Below are positions 50,781 through 59,551 of a stretch of 64,000 bases of DNA, piece after piece (positions within the stretch are counted from its first letter, which is position 1; every line of letters begins with the position of its first letter). A program made the position numbers and the translations under genes. The notes under the pieces were generated by a model. The model worked only from the letters and a program-made list of their open reading frames with translations. It had not been told where the DNA came from and did no database searches. Source of the DNA: Streptomyces triculaminicus (lineage in GTDB: Bacteria > Actinomycetota > Actinomycetes > Streptomycetales > Streptomycetaceae); contig NZ_JAFMOF010000001.1 of assembly GCF_017349075.1 (NCBI RefSeq), forward strand, positions 1,550,001-1,614,000, written 5' to 3'.

Positions 50781-51902
50781 ATGGCGACTTTGTGCAGACC
50801 GGCCATCGCCGTCCCCGAGCATGTGATCACGAGGGAAGAGACTCTGGAGCTCGCCCGTACGCTGCATGCCGATCACCCACAGCTGGGGCTCGCGCTCCGG
50901 CTGATCGGCAATACGGGTGTGCAGAAACGACACCTCGTGCAACCGATCGAGGACACGCTCAAACATCCGGGCTTCACCATGCGCAACGCCCGCTACGAAC
51001 GGGAGGCCAAGGCGCGCGTTCCCGATGTCGTACGACGTGCGCTCGACCATGCCGAGCTGACCCCCCGCGACATCGACCTCATCGTCTACGTCTCGTGCAC
51101 CGGCTTCATGATGCCGTCGATGACGGCATGGCTGATCAACACCATGGACTTCCGCAACGAGACCCGGCAGCTGCCCATCGCCCAGCTGGGCTGCGCGGCG
51201 GGCGGGGCGGCCATCAACCGCGCGCACGACTTCTGCCGGGCCTATCCCGGGGCGAACGTGCTGATCGTGGCTTGCGAATTCTGTTCACTGCTCTATCAGC
51301 CCACCGACCTGGGCGTCGGCAATCTGCTCTCCAACGGGCTCTTCGGCGACGCGCTGGCCGCGGCCGTCGTGCGCGGCGAGGGCGGCACGGGCGTGCGGAT
51401 CGAGGCCAACGGCTCGCATCTGGTGCCCGACACCGAGGACTGGATCTCCTACGGAGTACGGGACACCGGCTTCCACTTCATCCTGGACAAGCGGGTGCCG
51501 GGCACGATGGCGATGCTCGCTCCCGCCATGCGCGACATGGCCGAGCCCCACCAGTGGGACGTCTCCGAGCTCGACTTCTACATCGTGCACGCCGGCGGTC
51601 CGCGCATCCTGGACGACCTCAGCCACTATCTGGGCCTGGCGCCGGAGACGTTCCGCTACAGCAGGGAGACCCTCACCGAGCGCGGCAACATCGCCAGCGC
51701 GGTCATCTTCGACGCCCTCGAGCGGCTGTTCCAGGACGGGGGCGCCGACCACCAGGCCCGGGGCGTCATCGCCGGCTTCGGCCCGGGCATCACCGCGGAG
51801 ATCGCGCTGGGCACCTGGTCCCGGAGCAACGGCCACGGCGGCGCGAACGGCGACGGTCACGGGGGCGGCGAGCGCGCCGCCCCCGTGACCCAGCCGGTCT
51901 GA
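50781..51902 (+). CDS. rppA: Type III PKS, 1,3,6,8-tetrahydroxynaphthalene synthase
   Basis: A 373-residue chalcone-synthase-family enzyme, near-identical in pattern to Streptomyces RppA: start MATLCRPAIAVPEHVIT, active-site Cys in IAQLGCAAGGAAINRAHDF (about residue 138), His in YIVHAGGPRILDDL, Asn in LTERGNIASAVIFDAL, and the final GFGPGITAEIALG. It condenses five malonyl-CoA to tetrahydroxynaphthalene, which oxidises to flaviolin and polymerises to melanin-like pigment. The tail is Gly/Asn/His-rich. Shine-Dalgarno GGGAGAGG before ATG 50,781. The usual adjacent P450 for flaviolin coupling is absent here. It is convergent with the protease gene. Confidence 0.96.
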   Translation: MATLCRPAIAVPEHVITREETLELARTLHADHPQLGLALRLIGNTGVQKRHLVQPIEDTLKHPGFTMRNARYEREAKARVPDVVRRALDHAELTPRDIDLIVYVSCTGFMMPSMTAWLINTMDFRNETRQLPIAQLGCAAGGAAINRAHDFCRAYPGANVLIVACEFCSLLYQPTDLGVGNLLSNGLFGDALAAAVVRGEGGTGVRIEANGSHLVPDTEDWISYGVRDTGFHFILDKRVPGTMAMLAPAMRDMAEPHQWDVSELDFYIVHAGGPRILDDLSHYLGLAPETFRYSRETLTERGNIASAVIFDALERLFQDGGADHQARGVIAGFGPGITAEIALGTWSRSNGHGGANGDGHGGGERAAPVTQPV

Positions 51903-51919
51903 GGCCGGGCCCGGCGGGG

Positions 51920-53580
51920 TCACCCGCCGTCGGCGGGGTCGTCGACGACGAGGCCGACGACCCGGTCGCCCGCGTACCAGACGCGGACGCCCCGGCCCGC
52001 CCGCCCGCGAACGCGGCGTGCACCGCGTGGCGGACGTCCGGGCCGGGGCGCTCGAGCCCGCGCCAGGCCCCGGCCACGTACAGCCGCAGCCGCGGCCCGG
52101 ACCCGGGCGGGTAGGGCATCAGCTCGTCCCGCAGCCGTTCGGCGACGCCCGAGCCGACCGGGCCGGGCAGCAGCCGCGCGAGGGCCGCGCGCAGGTCGGG
52201 GCGGTCGCCGATGCGCTGGGCGGCGGGCCGGCCGGGCGCGTCCCGCTGCGGCGAGCCGGTGGTGCGCAGCAGCTCGCGCGCCCGCCGCGGCGTCAGCGGC
52301 GGCAGGCCCGCCGCCCCGAGCACGCCCTGTACGGACGCCAGGGCGCCGCCGACGACGGCCGCCGCGGCGGAGGTGCCCCGGAAGGCGTCGGTGTACCAGG
52401 CGTCCTCGTCCGGGCCGCCGCGCAGGTCGCCGGGCCCGTCCCAGTGGCCGCCGGTCGTGGTGACCTCGTGGCCCCAGCCCTGCGCGTCCACCCGCGTCCC
52501 GAAGCACGAGAAGGCGAGCCGGGAGCGGTCCGGGCCGTGGTCGCGGCCGTGGGTGCCGGGCGGCGGGGCGCCCGCGCCCACGACGACGGCGCCCGACGAG
52601 GGGCCGCGAGCGTCGAAAGGGTTGTCCCACCAGGCGGGGAAGCCGTCCGGGCGCTCCCGGTACAGCACGTCGTCCAGGCACTCGGCGCCGTTGCCGGCGG
52701 CCGCCACGACCAGGACGCCGTTCGCCGTGGCGTGCCGGATCGCCGCGAAGTCGTCGGGCCACCACTCCAGCGGGACGCAGCCGCGCTGGTCGTCGCGGTC
52801 GCGGTAGCCGAAGCGGGGGCCGGGCCGGTGCAGCCCGACCAGGACGACGTCCCCCGGCGACAGGCGCGCCGCCGCCTGGTGGATGGCGGCGGCGGTGCCG
52901 ATGCCGTGGAAGGAGGCGGCGCCGACGTGGGCGCCGGGCGCCAGCCCGGTGGTGCCGGGGCCGCCGCGGTCGCCGCACACGACGCCGATCGCGTTCGTGC
53001 CGTGGTTGCGCCAGGCCAGGTCCGCCACGGGCGTGCCCGCGACGATCCCGGCGAGCTGATGGCCCAGGTTCTCGTGGCCGAGCCGCCAGGCGGCCCCCAC
53101 GTCGACGACCCGCACCCCCTCGCCGGTGCCGCCCGGCAGGGTCCAGGCCCAGCGGGCGTCCACCCCGGCGGGGGCGGGGTCCAAAAACCCCTGACGTTGA
53201 GTGAGATCGATGGGATCCGAAGGTGGTTCGACCGGGCCGCCCGGCGCGCGGGCGGGCATGGCGCTCGGTTTGACGTACGCCGCCTCGACGCCCGGCAGCG
53301 CGGTCAGCCGGGCGGCGATCTCCTCCTGCCGCCGGTCCGTGCCGCGCACCCGGTGGAAGAGGCCCAGCGGGGGAGTACGGCCGGCGCCGAAGAGGGGTTC
53401 CAAGGTCAGGCGCTCGTCGGCCAGGAACGCGTCGAGCGCGCGCAGGTCGGCCCCCGCCTCGGAGCGTACGCCCGAGGGGTCCGCGCGCAGCCGCGTCTGG
53501 GCGCGCGCCACCACGATGAGTTCGCGGTCCAGGGGGAGGTAGCTGAAGCCGCCCGCGCCGGGGCGATGCCGGTCCGCCAT
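51920..53580 (-). CDS. S8-family (subtilisin-like) peptidase, frameshifted near the C-terminus
   Basis: A roughly 550-residue protein with an N-terminal prodomain-like region (about residues 1-140) and a diverged subtilisin core. The Asp motif is GVRVVDVGAAW, the His motif NHGTNAIGVV, the oxyanion Asn VVAAAGNGAE, and the Ser motif FRGTSAAAAVVGG. No signal peptide is seen from ATG 53,580 (MADRHRPGAGG), so it may be intracellular or exported otherwise. At the C-run 51,990-51,993 one base seems missing: the shifted frame reads GVRVWYAGDRVVGLVVDDPADGG to a clean stop at 51,920. The unshifted frame runs on into unrelated sequence to 51,790, overlapping rppA. A sequence error is likely. Confidence 0.8.
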
Positions 53581-53722
53581 GAGCCCCCAATCTGCTGGGG
53601 CGGGCGAGCGGCCGGCAAGGCCGGCGGATCGGACACCGCAGTCCGGACGGCGGGCGCCTCTCAGCGGCACGGGCGCAGGTCACCGAGGCGACCCGGGCCC
53701 GTGCCGAGGGCTCAGAGGTGGC

Positions 53723-54178
53723 TCAGAGGTCGAACTCGGCGGGGTTGACGCCCAGCGCGAAGCAGACCTCGCGGACGACGGCCTGTTCCGACTTGTCGAA
53801 GTCGCCGTCGGCGCCGCCGATGACAATGCCGATCTGGATGACGGCACGTGCCTCGGTCGGCTTCTTGTGCACCTTGCCGATGGTCTGCATGACGCTGACC
53901 TTGCCGAAGGCGAAATCGGTGGCGAGTTTCTGGCAGTAGTCGTTGAAACGCGCCTGCAGATCGTCGGCGGGGAAGTTCCGCAGAACGTCATTGGTGGCGA
54001 TCAGCGCGGCGACGCGCTGCCGCTCGGAGGCGTCGATCGAACCGTCAGCGGCCGCCACCAGAGCGCACATTGCCATGCTCGCGTCACGAAACGCCCCGCT
54101 CTTCAGGTCGTTCTTCTTCGCCAGCAACTGGCCCTGCATCGTCGTGGCCGATTCCTTGAGCCGGTCCCAGAGCGCCAT
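53723..54178 (-). CDS. TerB-family tellurite-resistance-like protein
   Basis: A 151-residue all-helical TerB protein. Landmarks are SMAMCALVAAADGSIDASERQRVAALI and VIGGADGDFDKSEQAVVREVCFALG, the two acidic D-G-x-x-x-x-x-E metal-binding motifs of the family. TerB proteins belong to membrane-associated stress complexes with TerC/TerD; none is adjacent here. ATG 54,178. It follows the MreB-like gene on the same strand after a 117-bp gap. Confidence 0.92.
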   Translation of the reverse strand: MALWDRLKESATTMQGQLLAKKNDLKSGAFRDASMAMCALVAAADGSIDASERQRVAALIATNDVLRNFPADDLQARFNDYCQKLATDFAFGKVSVMQTIGKVHKKPTEARAVIQIGIVIGGADGDFDKSEQAVVREVCFALGVNPAEFDL

Positions 54179-54295
54179 GTGCGTGTATCTCCTTGTGCGA
54201 ATAGGGGGTGCACAGGGAGAACCGTTCCGGTGGGTAAAGAAGTTCCCAAGGCGGCGGATGGGATTCGATTGAGGAATCGCCCTCCGGATCGGATT

Positions 54296-55324
54296 TCAGC
54301 TCACCATCGGGTCCAGCTTCATCGGCCGGATCCTGCCCTCCATCATCGCGCCCAGCCCGACGACGGAACAGGTGTCGGGGTTGTCCGCGACGCGTACGAC
54401 CATGCCGGTCGCCTGCTCGATCATCGTGTCCAGGCCCGGGAGCATCGCACTGCCGCCCGCGAGCATCACCCCGCGATCGGCGAGGTCGGCCACCAGATCC
54501 GGCGGGCACTCGCGCAGAACGCGCCCGATGGCGTCCAGCACGCCGGTCAGCGGGGTGTGGATGGCCTCACGGACGTGGGCGGTGTTGACCAGGACCGTAC
54601 GCGACAGCCCCGTCGCCACGTCCCGGCCGCGCACCTCGGTCTCCGTGCCGATCCGCATCGGGTCGAACAGCGCCAGGTGCAGGGGGTGCAACCCCTTGGA
54701 GGCCAGCATCAGTTCGTGCTCGCTGCGCAGGTGCTGGACGACGGCGTAGTCGATCGCGTCGCCCCCCACCTGGACCTTCTCGGCCGCCACGATCGAGCCC
54801 AGCGACAACACCGCGACCTGCGTCGACGCCGCGCCGCACACCACGATCATCGTCGCCTCCGGCTGCTCGACCGGCAGCCCGCAGCCCACCGCCGCGGCGA
54901 TGAGCGTGTCGACCATCTCGACCTTGCGGGCGCCGAGCGCGCCGAGCACCTCGACGGCCGCCCGCTGCGCGATCGGCTCGGCGTCGTGCGGCAGGCACAC
55001 GGCCGCGCGCAGCATCGGCTTGCGCCGCCAGGCCCGGCGGATCTTGTCGTCCACCAGAAAGCGCAGCATCCGCTGGGCCATGTCGATGTCGACGACCGTG
55101 CCGCCGGAGATCGGCCGTACGACCCTGATGTGGCCCGGCGTCCGCCCGGCCATCCCGCCGGCCATCTCCCCGACCGCGATCAGCGAACCCGTCCTGGTGT
55201 TGACCGCCGCCAGGCTGGGTTCGTCCACGACCAGGCCGGTGTCCTTGAGGTAGACGCGGGTCCTGGCCGCCCCGAGGTCGACGGCGACGGTGCAGCGGTT
55301 CAGCTGGTCGAGACAGAGGGTCAT
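54296..55324 (-). CDS. MreB/Mbl-like actin-family protein
   Basis: A 342-residue actin-fold ATPase. The phosphate-1 motif is VAVDLGAARTRVYLK. The segment RVVRPISGGTVVDIDMAQRMLRF follows the MreB pattern. The phosphate-2 region VVCGAASTQVAVLSLG is less canonical than the usual DIGGGTT, and the adenosine motif MLAGGSAMLPGLD is present. It resembles the Streptomyces accessory MreB-like protein (Mbl type), which takes part in spore-wall formation; it is not in an mreBCD operon. ATG 55,324. The weak phosphate-2 motif makes ATPase activity uncertain. Confidence 0.88.
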   Translation of the reverse strand: MTLCLDQLNRCTVAVDLGAARTRVYLKDTGLVVDEPSLAAVNTRTGSLIAVGEMAGGMAGRTPGHIRVVRPISGGTVVDIDMAQRMLRFLVDDKIRRAWRRKPMLRAAVCLPHDAEPIAQRAAVEVLGALGARKVEMVDTLIAAAVGCGLPVEQPEATMIVVCGAASTQVAVLSLGSIVAAEKVQVGGDAIDYAVVQHLRSEHELMLASKGLHPLHLALFDPMRIGTETEVRGRDVATGLSRTVLVNTAHVREAIHTPLTGVLDAIGRVLRECPPDLVADLADRGVMLAGGSAMLPGLDTMIEQATGMVVRVADNPDTCSVVGLGAMMEGRIRPMKLDPMVS

Positions 55325-55755
55325 GGCGGAACCTGCCCTGGGGTGCGGGAGAAATCGGGGTCCATTGCCATCGTGCAAGGCGACGCGCCGCATTGCCCGC
55401 TGAAATGGGCCGCATGGGGCGGTGCCGGGCAGGCTCGTGAGCGGGGACGGAGGCGAGCACCCCCGTGGCCCGTCTCCGCCCCCGGCTCACGGATGTGAGT
55501 CTGCCAGGGGGGTCTGACAATCACCGCGGCCTCGGCTTTCGGTCCCCGCGACGCCACGTCCGACGAGCCGGGCGGGGCCGCGACCAGGCCGCCGCCACCG
55601 GGCCGCCCCGCGTCGCCATGTCGACGCCGTCAGCTGTCCGTTACCGCGGCCGGCCCCTCGCGGCGGGAGCCGTCGGCAGTGCCGCCGCACGTCCGTCCCG
55701 CCTCGAGGGTGCCCCGCCGCGACGGTGCCCCGCTCCCATGGCGGGCCGGTCACGG
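55325..55755. other. 431-bp intergenic region before the MreB-like gene
   Basis: No credible gene is seen on either strand; open frames here are Arg/Gly/Pro-rich by-products of GC content. The region separates the 3' end of the rpmB-rpsN pair from the start of the MreB-like gene, both on the minus strand, and presumably contains the promoter of the latter. No clear promoter hexamers or hairpins were found. Confidence 0.5.
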
Positions 55756-56061
55756 CTACCAGCTCGCCTTGCGCACCCCCGGCAGGAATCCGGCGTGCGC
55801 CTGCTCCCGCAGGCGGACGCGCGAGAGGCCGAAGGCCCCCACGTATCCGCGCGGCCGCCCGTCCACGGCGTCGCGGTTACGGACCCGGGTGGCGCTCGCG
55901 TCGCGCGGCTGCCGCCCCAACTCGCGCTGGGCGGACAGCCGGTCGGCGTCGCCGGTCGCGGGATCGCGGATGATCGCCTTCAGCGCGGCGCGCCGCACGG
56001 CGTACCGCGCGACGACGAGCCGCCGGGCCTCGTTCTTCGCGATCTTGCTCGTCTTCGCCAT
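55756..56061 (-). CDS. rpsN: 30S ribosomal protein S14, zinc-independent paralogue
   Basis: A 101-residue S14 of the long, zinc-free type: [14 protein letters not shown], then [29 protein letters not shown] and the conserved end [12 protein letters not shown]. The zinc form is about 61 residues with two CxxC pairs, both absent here. Cells make such copies when zinc is scarce so that ribosomes release zinc. Its ATG overlaps the L28 stop by one base (TGATG). Together with L28 it forms the minus-strand arm of a divergent set with a probable Zur box between the arms. Confidence 0.96.
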   Translation of the reverse strand: MAKTSKIAKNEARRLVVARYAVRRAALKAIIRDPATGDADRLSAQRELGRQPRDASATRVRNRDAVDGRPRGYVGAFGLSRVRLREQAHAGFLPGVRKASW

Positions 56062-56297
56062 CAGACCTTGCCTCCTCGTGCCCGGATGCGCGCCACGGCG
56101 GCCTCGACGCCGATCGCGTCCACGGTCTTGATCCCCTTCGTGCTCAGGGTGAGCCGCACATGGCGTCCTTCGCCGGCGAGCCAGTAGCGCTTGCGCTGGA
56201 TGTTGGGGTCGAAGCGGCGGGACGTGCGCCGGTGGGAGTGGGAGACGGAGTTGCCGAAGCCGGGGACGCGGCCCGTCAGCTGGCAGTGGGCGGACAT
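56061..56297 (-). CDS. rpmB: 50S ribosomal protein L28, zinc-independent paralogue
   Basis: A 78-residue L28. The start [34 protein letters not shown] lacks the CxxC found in zinc-binding L28; only one Cys remains. [28 protein letters not shown] follows as in all L28. It is the first gene of the minus arm, starting 17 bases from the probable Zur box. Confidence 0.96.
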   Translation of the reverse strand: MSAHCQLTGRVPGFGNSVSHSHRRTSRRFDPNIQRKRYWLAGEGRHVRLTLSTKGIKTVDAIGVEAAVARIRARGGKV

Positions 56298-56312
56298 GCG
56301 CTGCTCCTTCTT

Positions 56313-56338
56313 AATGAAAATGGAAACCGTTTCTGTAT
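56313..56338. promoter_or_regulatory. Probable Zur box between divergent zinc-independent ribosomal genes
   Basis: AATGAAAATGGAAACCGTTTCTGTAT is AT-rich and palindrome-like (GAAA...TTTC), with the TGAAAATG half typical of actinobacterial Zur boxes. It lies in the 50-bp gap between rpmB (start 56,297) and rpmG (start 56,348), so a single site could repress both arms when zinc is plentiful. A TATAGT hexamer at 56,336-56,341 could be the -10 of the plus arm, giving a very short leader. Confidence 0.75.
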
Positions 56339-56347
56339 AGTAGCCGT

Positions 56348-56512
56348 ATGGCCCGCAACGAGCTACGTCCCGTCATCAAGCTCCGGTCCACCGCCGGAAC
56401 CGGCCACACCTACGTGACCCGCAAGAACCGCCGTAACGACCCCGACCGAATGGAACTGCGCAAGTACGACCCCGTCGCCGGTCGTCACGTGGTCTTCCGA
56501 GAGGAGCGCTGA
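56348..56512 (+). CDS. rpmG: 50S ribosomal protein L33, zinc-independent paralogue
   Basis: A 54-residue L33: [43 protein letters not shown] and a short basic end. The four cysteines of zinc-type L33 are all missing. ATG 56,348 lies 10 bases after the predicted Zur box. The L31 gene starts 5 bases after its stop, so it opens the plus-strand arm. Confidence 0.95.
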   Translation: MARNELRPVIKLRSTAGTGHTYVTRKNRRNDPDRMELRKYDPVAGRHVVFREER

Positions 56513-56517
56513 CCGTC

Positions 56518-56775
56518 ATGAAGCCCGGAATCCACCCGCCCTACGGCCCCGTCGTCTTCCGCGACCGGGCCGCCGGCTACGCCTTCCTCACCCGGTCCAC
56601 GGCCACCGGCGACAAGATCGTCGTATGGGAGGACGGCAACACCTACCCCGTCATCGACGTCGAGATCTCCTCGGCGAGCCACCCCTTCTACACAGGCACC
56701 GCCCGCGTCCTGGACACCGCGGGCCGGGTGGAGCGCTTCGAGCGCCGCTACGGCAAGCGTGGCGGTGGCCGGTGA
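56518..56775 (+). CDS. rpmE2: 50S ribosomal protein L31 type B
   Basis: An 85-residue L31[17 protein letters not shown], then [38 protein letters not shown]. Type B lacks the zinc ligands of L31A and replaces it on the ribosome under zinc limitation. Its stop overlaps the start of the COG0523 gene (TGATG), so the two are translationally coupled. Confidence 0.96.
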   Translation: MKPGIHPPYGPVVFRDRAAGYAFLTRSTATGDKIVVWEDGNTYPVIDVEISSASHPFYTGTARVLDTAGRVERFERRYGKRGGGR

Positions 56776-57932
56776 TGCCGGTCGATCCGCTGCCCGTCGT
56801 GCTGGTCGCGGGCCTGCACCGCGACGCCCGGCAGGCCACAGTCCAGCGCCTGTTGGAGTCCGTGCCGGGCAGCGTCGCGCTCCACCACGACCTGTCGACC
56901 GCCGCCGCCTTCGGGACGGTCCGCCGCACCGTACGGGACCGCTCGGGCACGCTCGACGAGGGCGAGACGCCGCTGGTCAACGACTGCGCGTGCTGCGCGC
57001 TGCGCGAGGACCTGCTGCCCGAGCTGGAGCGCCTGGCCGCGAGCGGCCTGCACCGGCTGGCCGTCGTCGAGTTGTGGGACTCCGTGGAGCCCCGGGCAAT
57101 GGCCGAGGTGGTGGCCGCCCACGGCGCCGAGGAGGCCCGGCTGACCGGGGTGTTCACGGCCGTCGACCCGGCACTCGTACTGGACACGCTCGCCGTCGGG
57201 GACGACCTCGCCGAGAGCGGCCTGGCGGCCGCGCCCACCGATCAGCGCACGGTGGGCGACGCCTTCGCCCGCCAGTTGGAGTACGTGTCCGTACTGGCCC
57301 TGGGCGAGGGGCCCGAGGCGGCCGACGCGGCCGACCATGCGCTGCTGGCCCAGCTCGCCCCCGCGGCACGACACATTCCGGTCGATTCCGCCGACCTCGC
57401 CCGGGCGGCGGTCGCCGGCTTCGACGTGGAGGCGGCGGCCGCCCGCCAGCACCCGGCCTGCGCCCTGCTGCCGCAGCAGGCCGACGAGGGCGGCGTCGCC
57501 ACGCTTTCCTGGCGCGCCCACCGTCCCTTCCACCCCGGCCGTCTCCACGCGGCGCTGGAGGACCTCGCCTGCGCCGCGGCCCGCAGCCGGGGGCGGTTCT
57601 GGCTGGCGGACCGGCCCGACACGCTGCTGTCGTGGGACGCGGCGGGTGGCGCGCTGTGCGTGGAGAACGCGGGCCCCTGGCTGGCCGCCCTGCCGGACGC
57701 CGCCTGGGACCTCGTGCCCGCGACGCGGCGGGTGGCCGCGGCGCTGGACTGGCACCCCGAGCACGGGGACCGCGGCCAGTACCTGACCTTCACCTCGCCC
57801 GGCCTGGACGCCGAGGGCGTGCGCTCGCTGCTGGAGTCCTGCCTGCTCACCGACGCCGAGTACGGGGCAGGCCCGACGAAGTGGCGCGGTCTCTCGCACG
57901 CGTTCGACGAACTCCTCGACCCCGTTTCCTGA
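56775..57932 (+). CDS. COG0523/CobW-family metallochaperone-like protein with degenerate P-loop
   Basis: A 385-residue CobW/ZNG1-family protein in the zinc-limitation operon. COG0523 proteins are GTPases that hand metals to client enzymes. The metal motif is kept as [16 protein letters not shown] (CxCC, about residue 75). The C-terminal CobW domain has [22 protein letters not shown]. The Walker A position, normally GxxGxGKT, reads [13 protein letters not shown], with no Lys-Thr. The second motif is VELWDSVEP instead of the usual E.(S/T)G..(D/E)P. GTP hydrolysis is therefore doubtful; it may only bind or buffer zinc. ATG 56,775. Confidence 0.9.
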   Translation: MPVDPLPVVLVAGLHRDARQATVQRLLESVPGSVALHHDLSTAAAFGTVRRTVRDRSGTLDEGETPLVNDCACCALREDLLPELERLAASGLHRLAVVELWDSVEPRAMAEVVAAHGAEEARLTGVFTAVDPALVLDTLAVGDDLAESGLAAAPTDQRTVGDAFARQLEYVSVLALGEGPEAADAADHALLAQLAPAARHIPVDSADLARAAVAGFDVEAAAARQHPACALLPQQADEGGVATLSWRAHRPFHPGRLHAALEDLACAAARSRGRFWLADRPDTLLSWDAAGGALCVENAGPWLAALPDAAWDLVPATRRVAAALDWHPEHGDRGQYLTFTSPGLDAEGVRSLLESCLLTDAEYGAGPTKWRGLSHAFDELLDPVS

Positions 57933-57997
57933 CAGATCCCGTCTCCGGGCAGATCCCGCTTCCCGGAGATCCCGCTTACCTCCTAAGGACTTCCGCC

Positions 57998-58276
57998 ATG
58001 CCCCGTCGCCCCGAACTCCGCAACCGCAGGGACCTCAAGCCGCGCCCCAATCCCCTGGACGCCGCCGGAATCACCTACATCGACTACAAGGACACCGATC
58101 TGCTGCGGAAGTTCATCTCGGACCGGGGGAAGATCCGCAGTCGCCGGGTGACGCGGGTCACCGGACAGCAGCAGCGGCAGCTGACACGGGCGATCAAGAA
58201 CGCCCGGGAGATGGGGCTGCTGCCCTATTCCGGAGGCTTTTCTGCTGGAGGTTCAGCTTCCGGGAAGAAGCCGTGA
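57998..58276 (+). CDS. rpsR: 30S ribosomal protein S18, zinc-independent paralogue
   Basis: A 92-residue S18: [46 protein letters not shown], then [30 protein letters not shown]. The cysteines near the N-terminus of zinc-type S18 are absent. A Ser/Gly-rich tail follows. It lies 65 bases after the COG0523 gene and probably ends the Zur-controlled arm. Confidence 0.95.
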   Translation: MPRRPELRNRRDLKPRPNPLDAAGITYIDYKDTDLLRKFISDRGKIRSRRVTRVTGQQQRQLTRAIKNAREMGLLPYSGGFSAGGSASGKKP

Positions 58277-58299
58277 AGTAGTGGCGGGAACACCCTGAG

Positions 58300-58329
58300 T
58301 GCACGTGCATCGGCTCATGCATCGGCACA
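58300..58329. promoter_or_regulatory. TGCACGTGCA palindrome plus 12-bp direct repeats before the DUF397 gene
   Basis: TGCACGTGCA lies at 58,300-58,309. It runs into TGCATCGGCTCA (58,306-58,317) and TGCATCGGCACA (58,318-58,329), a near-perfect tandem repeat. The site is 72-101 bp before the DUF397 start. The same palindrome recurs at 59,318 between the other two genes of the trio, which suggests a common regulator. Confidence 0.55.
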
Positions 58330-58400
58330 TGAACGCCGGTATGATCCGGAGCAGTTGCCATCCTCGAATCCCTGTTCCGGGTGAGGGTGTCCCCCTGCAA

Positions 58401-58658
58401 ATGATCCGGGAGAGTCCAGTGCCCCAGGCGCACAACGGCATGGCCGCCTCGGACATCGAAGATGTCGTCTGGCGAAAGAGCCGCCACTCCAACTCCCAGG
58501 GTTCCTGCGTCGAGTTCGCCAAGCTGCCGGGTGGCGGGGTCGCTGTGCGCAACTCCCGCCACCCGGATGGCCCGGCGCTCGTGTACACCCCGGCCGAGAT
58601 CGAGGCCATGCTCCTCGGGATCAAGGACGGGGAATTCGACTACCTCATTCGCGATTAG
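58401..58658 (+). CDS. DUF397 protein
   Basis: An 85-residue protein with the DUF397 signature VVWRKSRHSNSQGSCVEFAKLPGG-VAVRNSRHPDGPALVYTPAEIEAML. DUF397 proteins are small partners, probably antitoxin- or regulator-like, of DUF5753 XRE regulators, which often come with an RsbW-like ATPase, as here. ATG 58,401 is used; a downstream ATG (MAASDIEDV) is possible. Its molecular action is unknown. Confidence 0.92.
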   Translation: MIRESPVPQAHNGMAASDIEDVVWRKSRHSNSQGSCVEFAKLPGGGVAVRNSRHPDGPALVYTPAEIEAMLLGIKDGEFDYLIRD

Positions 58659-58736
58659 CCCCCCGAATCGCGAAGGGTGGTAGTCGTGACGAGCGCTTGG
58701 GGGCCGGGGCGGCGGCCGAGGCCGCGAACGGCGCCG

Positions 58737-59231
58737 TCAGTCGCGCGGCAGGCGGAACAGCGCCCAGACGACCTTGCCGTGCAACGCCCCCGCGAGGGGA
58801 TGCCATCCCCACGCGTCTGTGAACTGCTCCACGAGGAACAGCCCTCGCCCGCATTCGTCCCCGGCGCCGGCTTCGCCCGCGACCGGGCTCGCCTCGCTCG
58901 GATCGCGTACGGCGCATACCAGCCGCGACGTCCAGCGCAGCAGGTGGAGACGTACGGGCGGCTCGTACTCCGTACCGACACTCCTGTGGTCGGCCGGTAT
59001 GGCATAGCGCATGGAGTTGGTCACGAGCTCGGAGACGACGAGGGCGACCTCGTCGAAGAGCCCGTTCAGATTCCATTGGCCCAGCGTGGATCGGGTGAAC
59101 TTGCGGGCTGTGCCCACGGCTTCGAAGCGGGGTGGCAGTCCACATGAGGCCGAGGTGGAGACGGCGGATGAGTCGATCGGGGGCAGCCCTCTCCATAAAG
59201 GGGAGAGCACAGTCGATCCTTCGGTACCCAT
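58737..59231 (-). CDS. RsbW-like ATP-binding (anti-sigma/HATPase) protein with TTA codon
   Basis: A 164-residue HATPase_c protein. The N-box is LFDEVALVVSELVTNSMRYA (Glu and Asn contacts for Mg-ATP), the G1 box AVRDPSEA, and the G2 box GDECGRGLFLVEQFTDAWGW. In Streptomyces this family is paired with DUF397 and XRE/DUF5753 proteins in WhiJ/AbaA-like loci that affect development and antibiotics. Codon 12 is TTA (59,196-59,198) if ATG 59,231 is the true start. It is convergent with the DUF397 gene and divergent from the XRE gene. Confidence 0.9.
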   Translation of the reverse strand: MGTEGSTVLSPLWRGLPPIDSSAVSTSASCGLPPRFEAVGTARKFTRSTLGQWNLNGLFDEVALVVSELVTNSMRYAIPADHRSVGTEYEPPVRLHLLRWTSRLVCAVRDPSEASPVAGEAGAGDECGRGLFLVEQFTDAWGWHPLAGALHGKVVWALFRLPRD

Positions 59232-59260
59232 CCGAGGCACTCCTGGCAATCGAGGACGTG

Positions 59261-59327
59261 ACGTGCACGTGTGCGAGCTCCATGGTTGCCAATGCGCGGG
59301 GCGGATGCAAGGGCAGATGCACGTGCA
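59261..59327. promoter_or_regulatory. Two CACGTG-centred palindromes between the ATPase and XRE genes
   Basis: ACGTGCACGT (59,261-59,270) and TGCACGTGCA (59,318-59,327) lie in the 320-bp divergent region (59,232-59,551). The second is identical to the site before the DUF397 gene. The rest of the gap contains no supported gene. The XRE/DUF5753 protein encoded next door is the obvious candidate to bind them. Confidence 0.55.
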
Positions 59328-59551
59328 CGAGAGGGATTTGGGGGCGCACAGGGGGTTTGCGGCGCAATTCTCCCTACGCCTCCTTCGGTAGCGCTCCCGT
59401 CGTTGGCTTGTCTGCGTAACCGGACATGCACTCAACGGAGCCCGGAAGTGGCAGACTTCGGCGCCGGGGGTAGCGGGGGTCGCCCTCAGAGGGGTGCGGA
59501 AGCGACGAGACCACAAAAAACCTGGCACAGGACCGGAAGAGGAAGGTCGCC

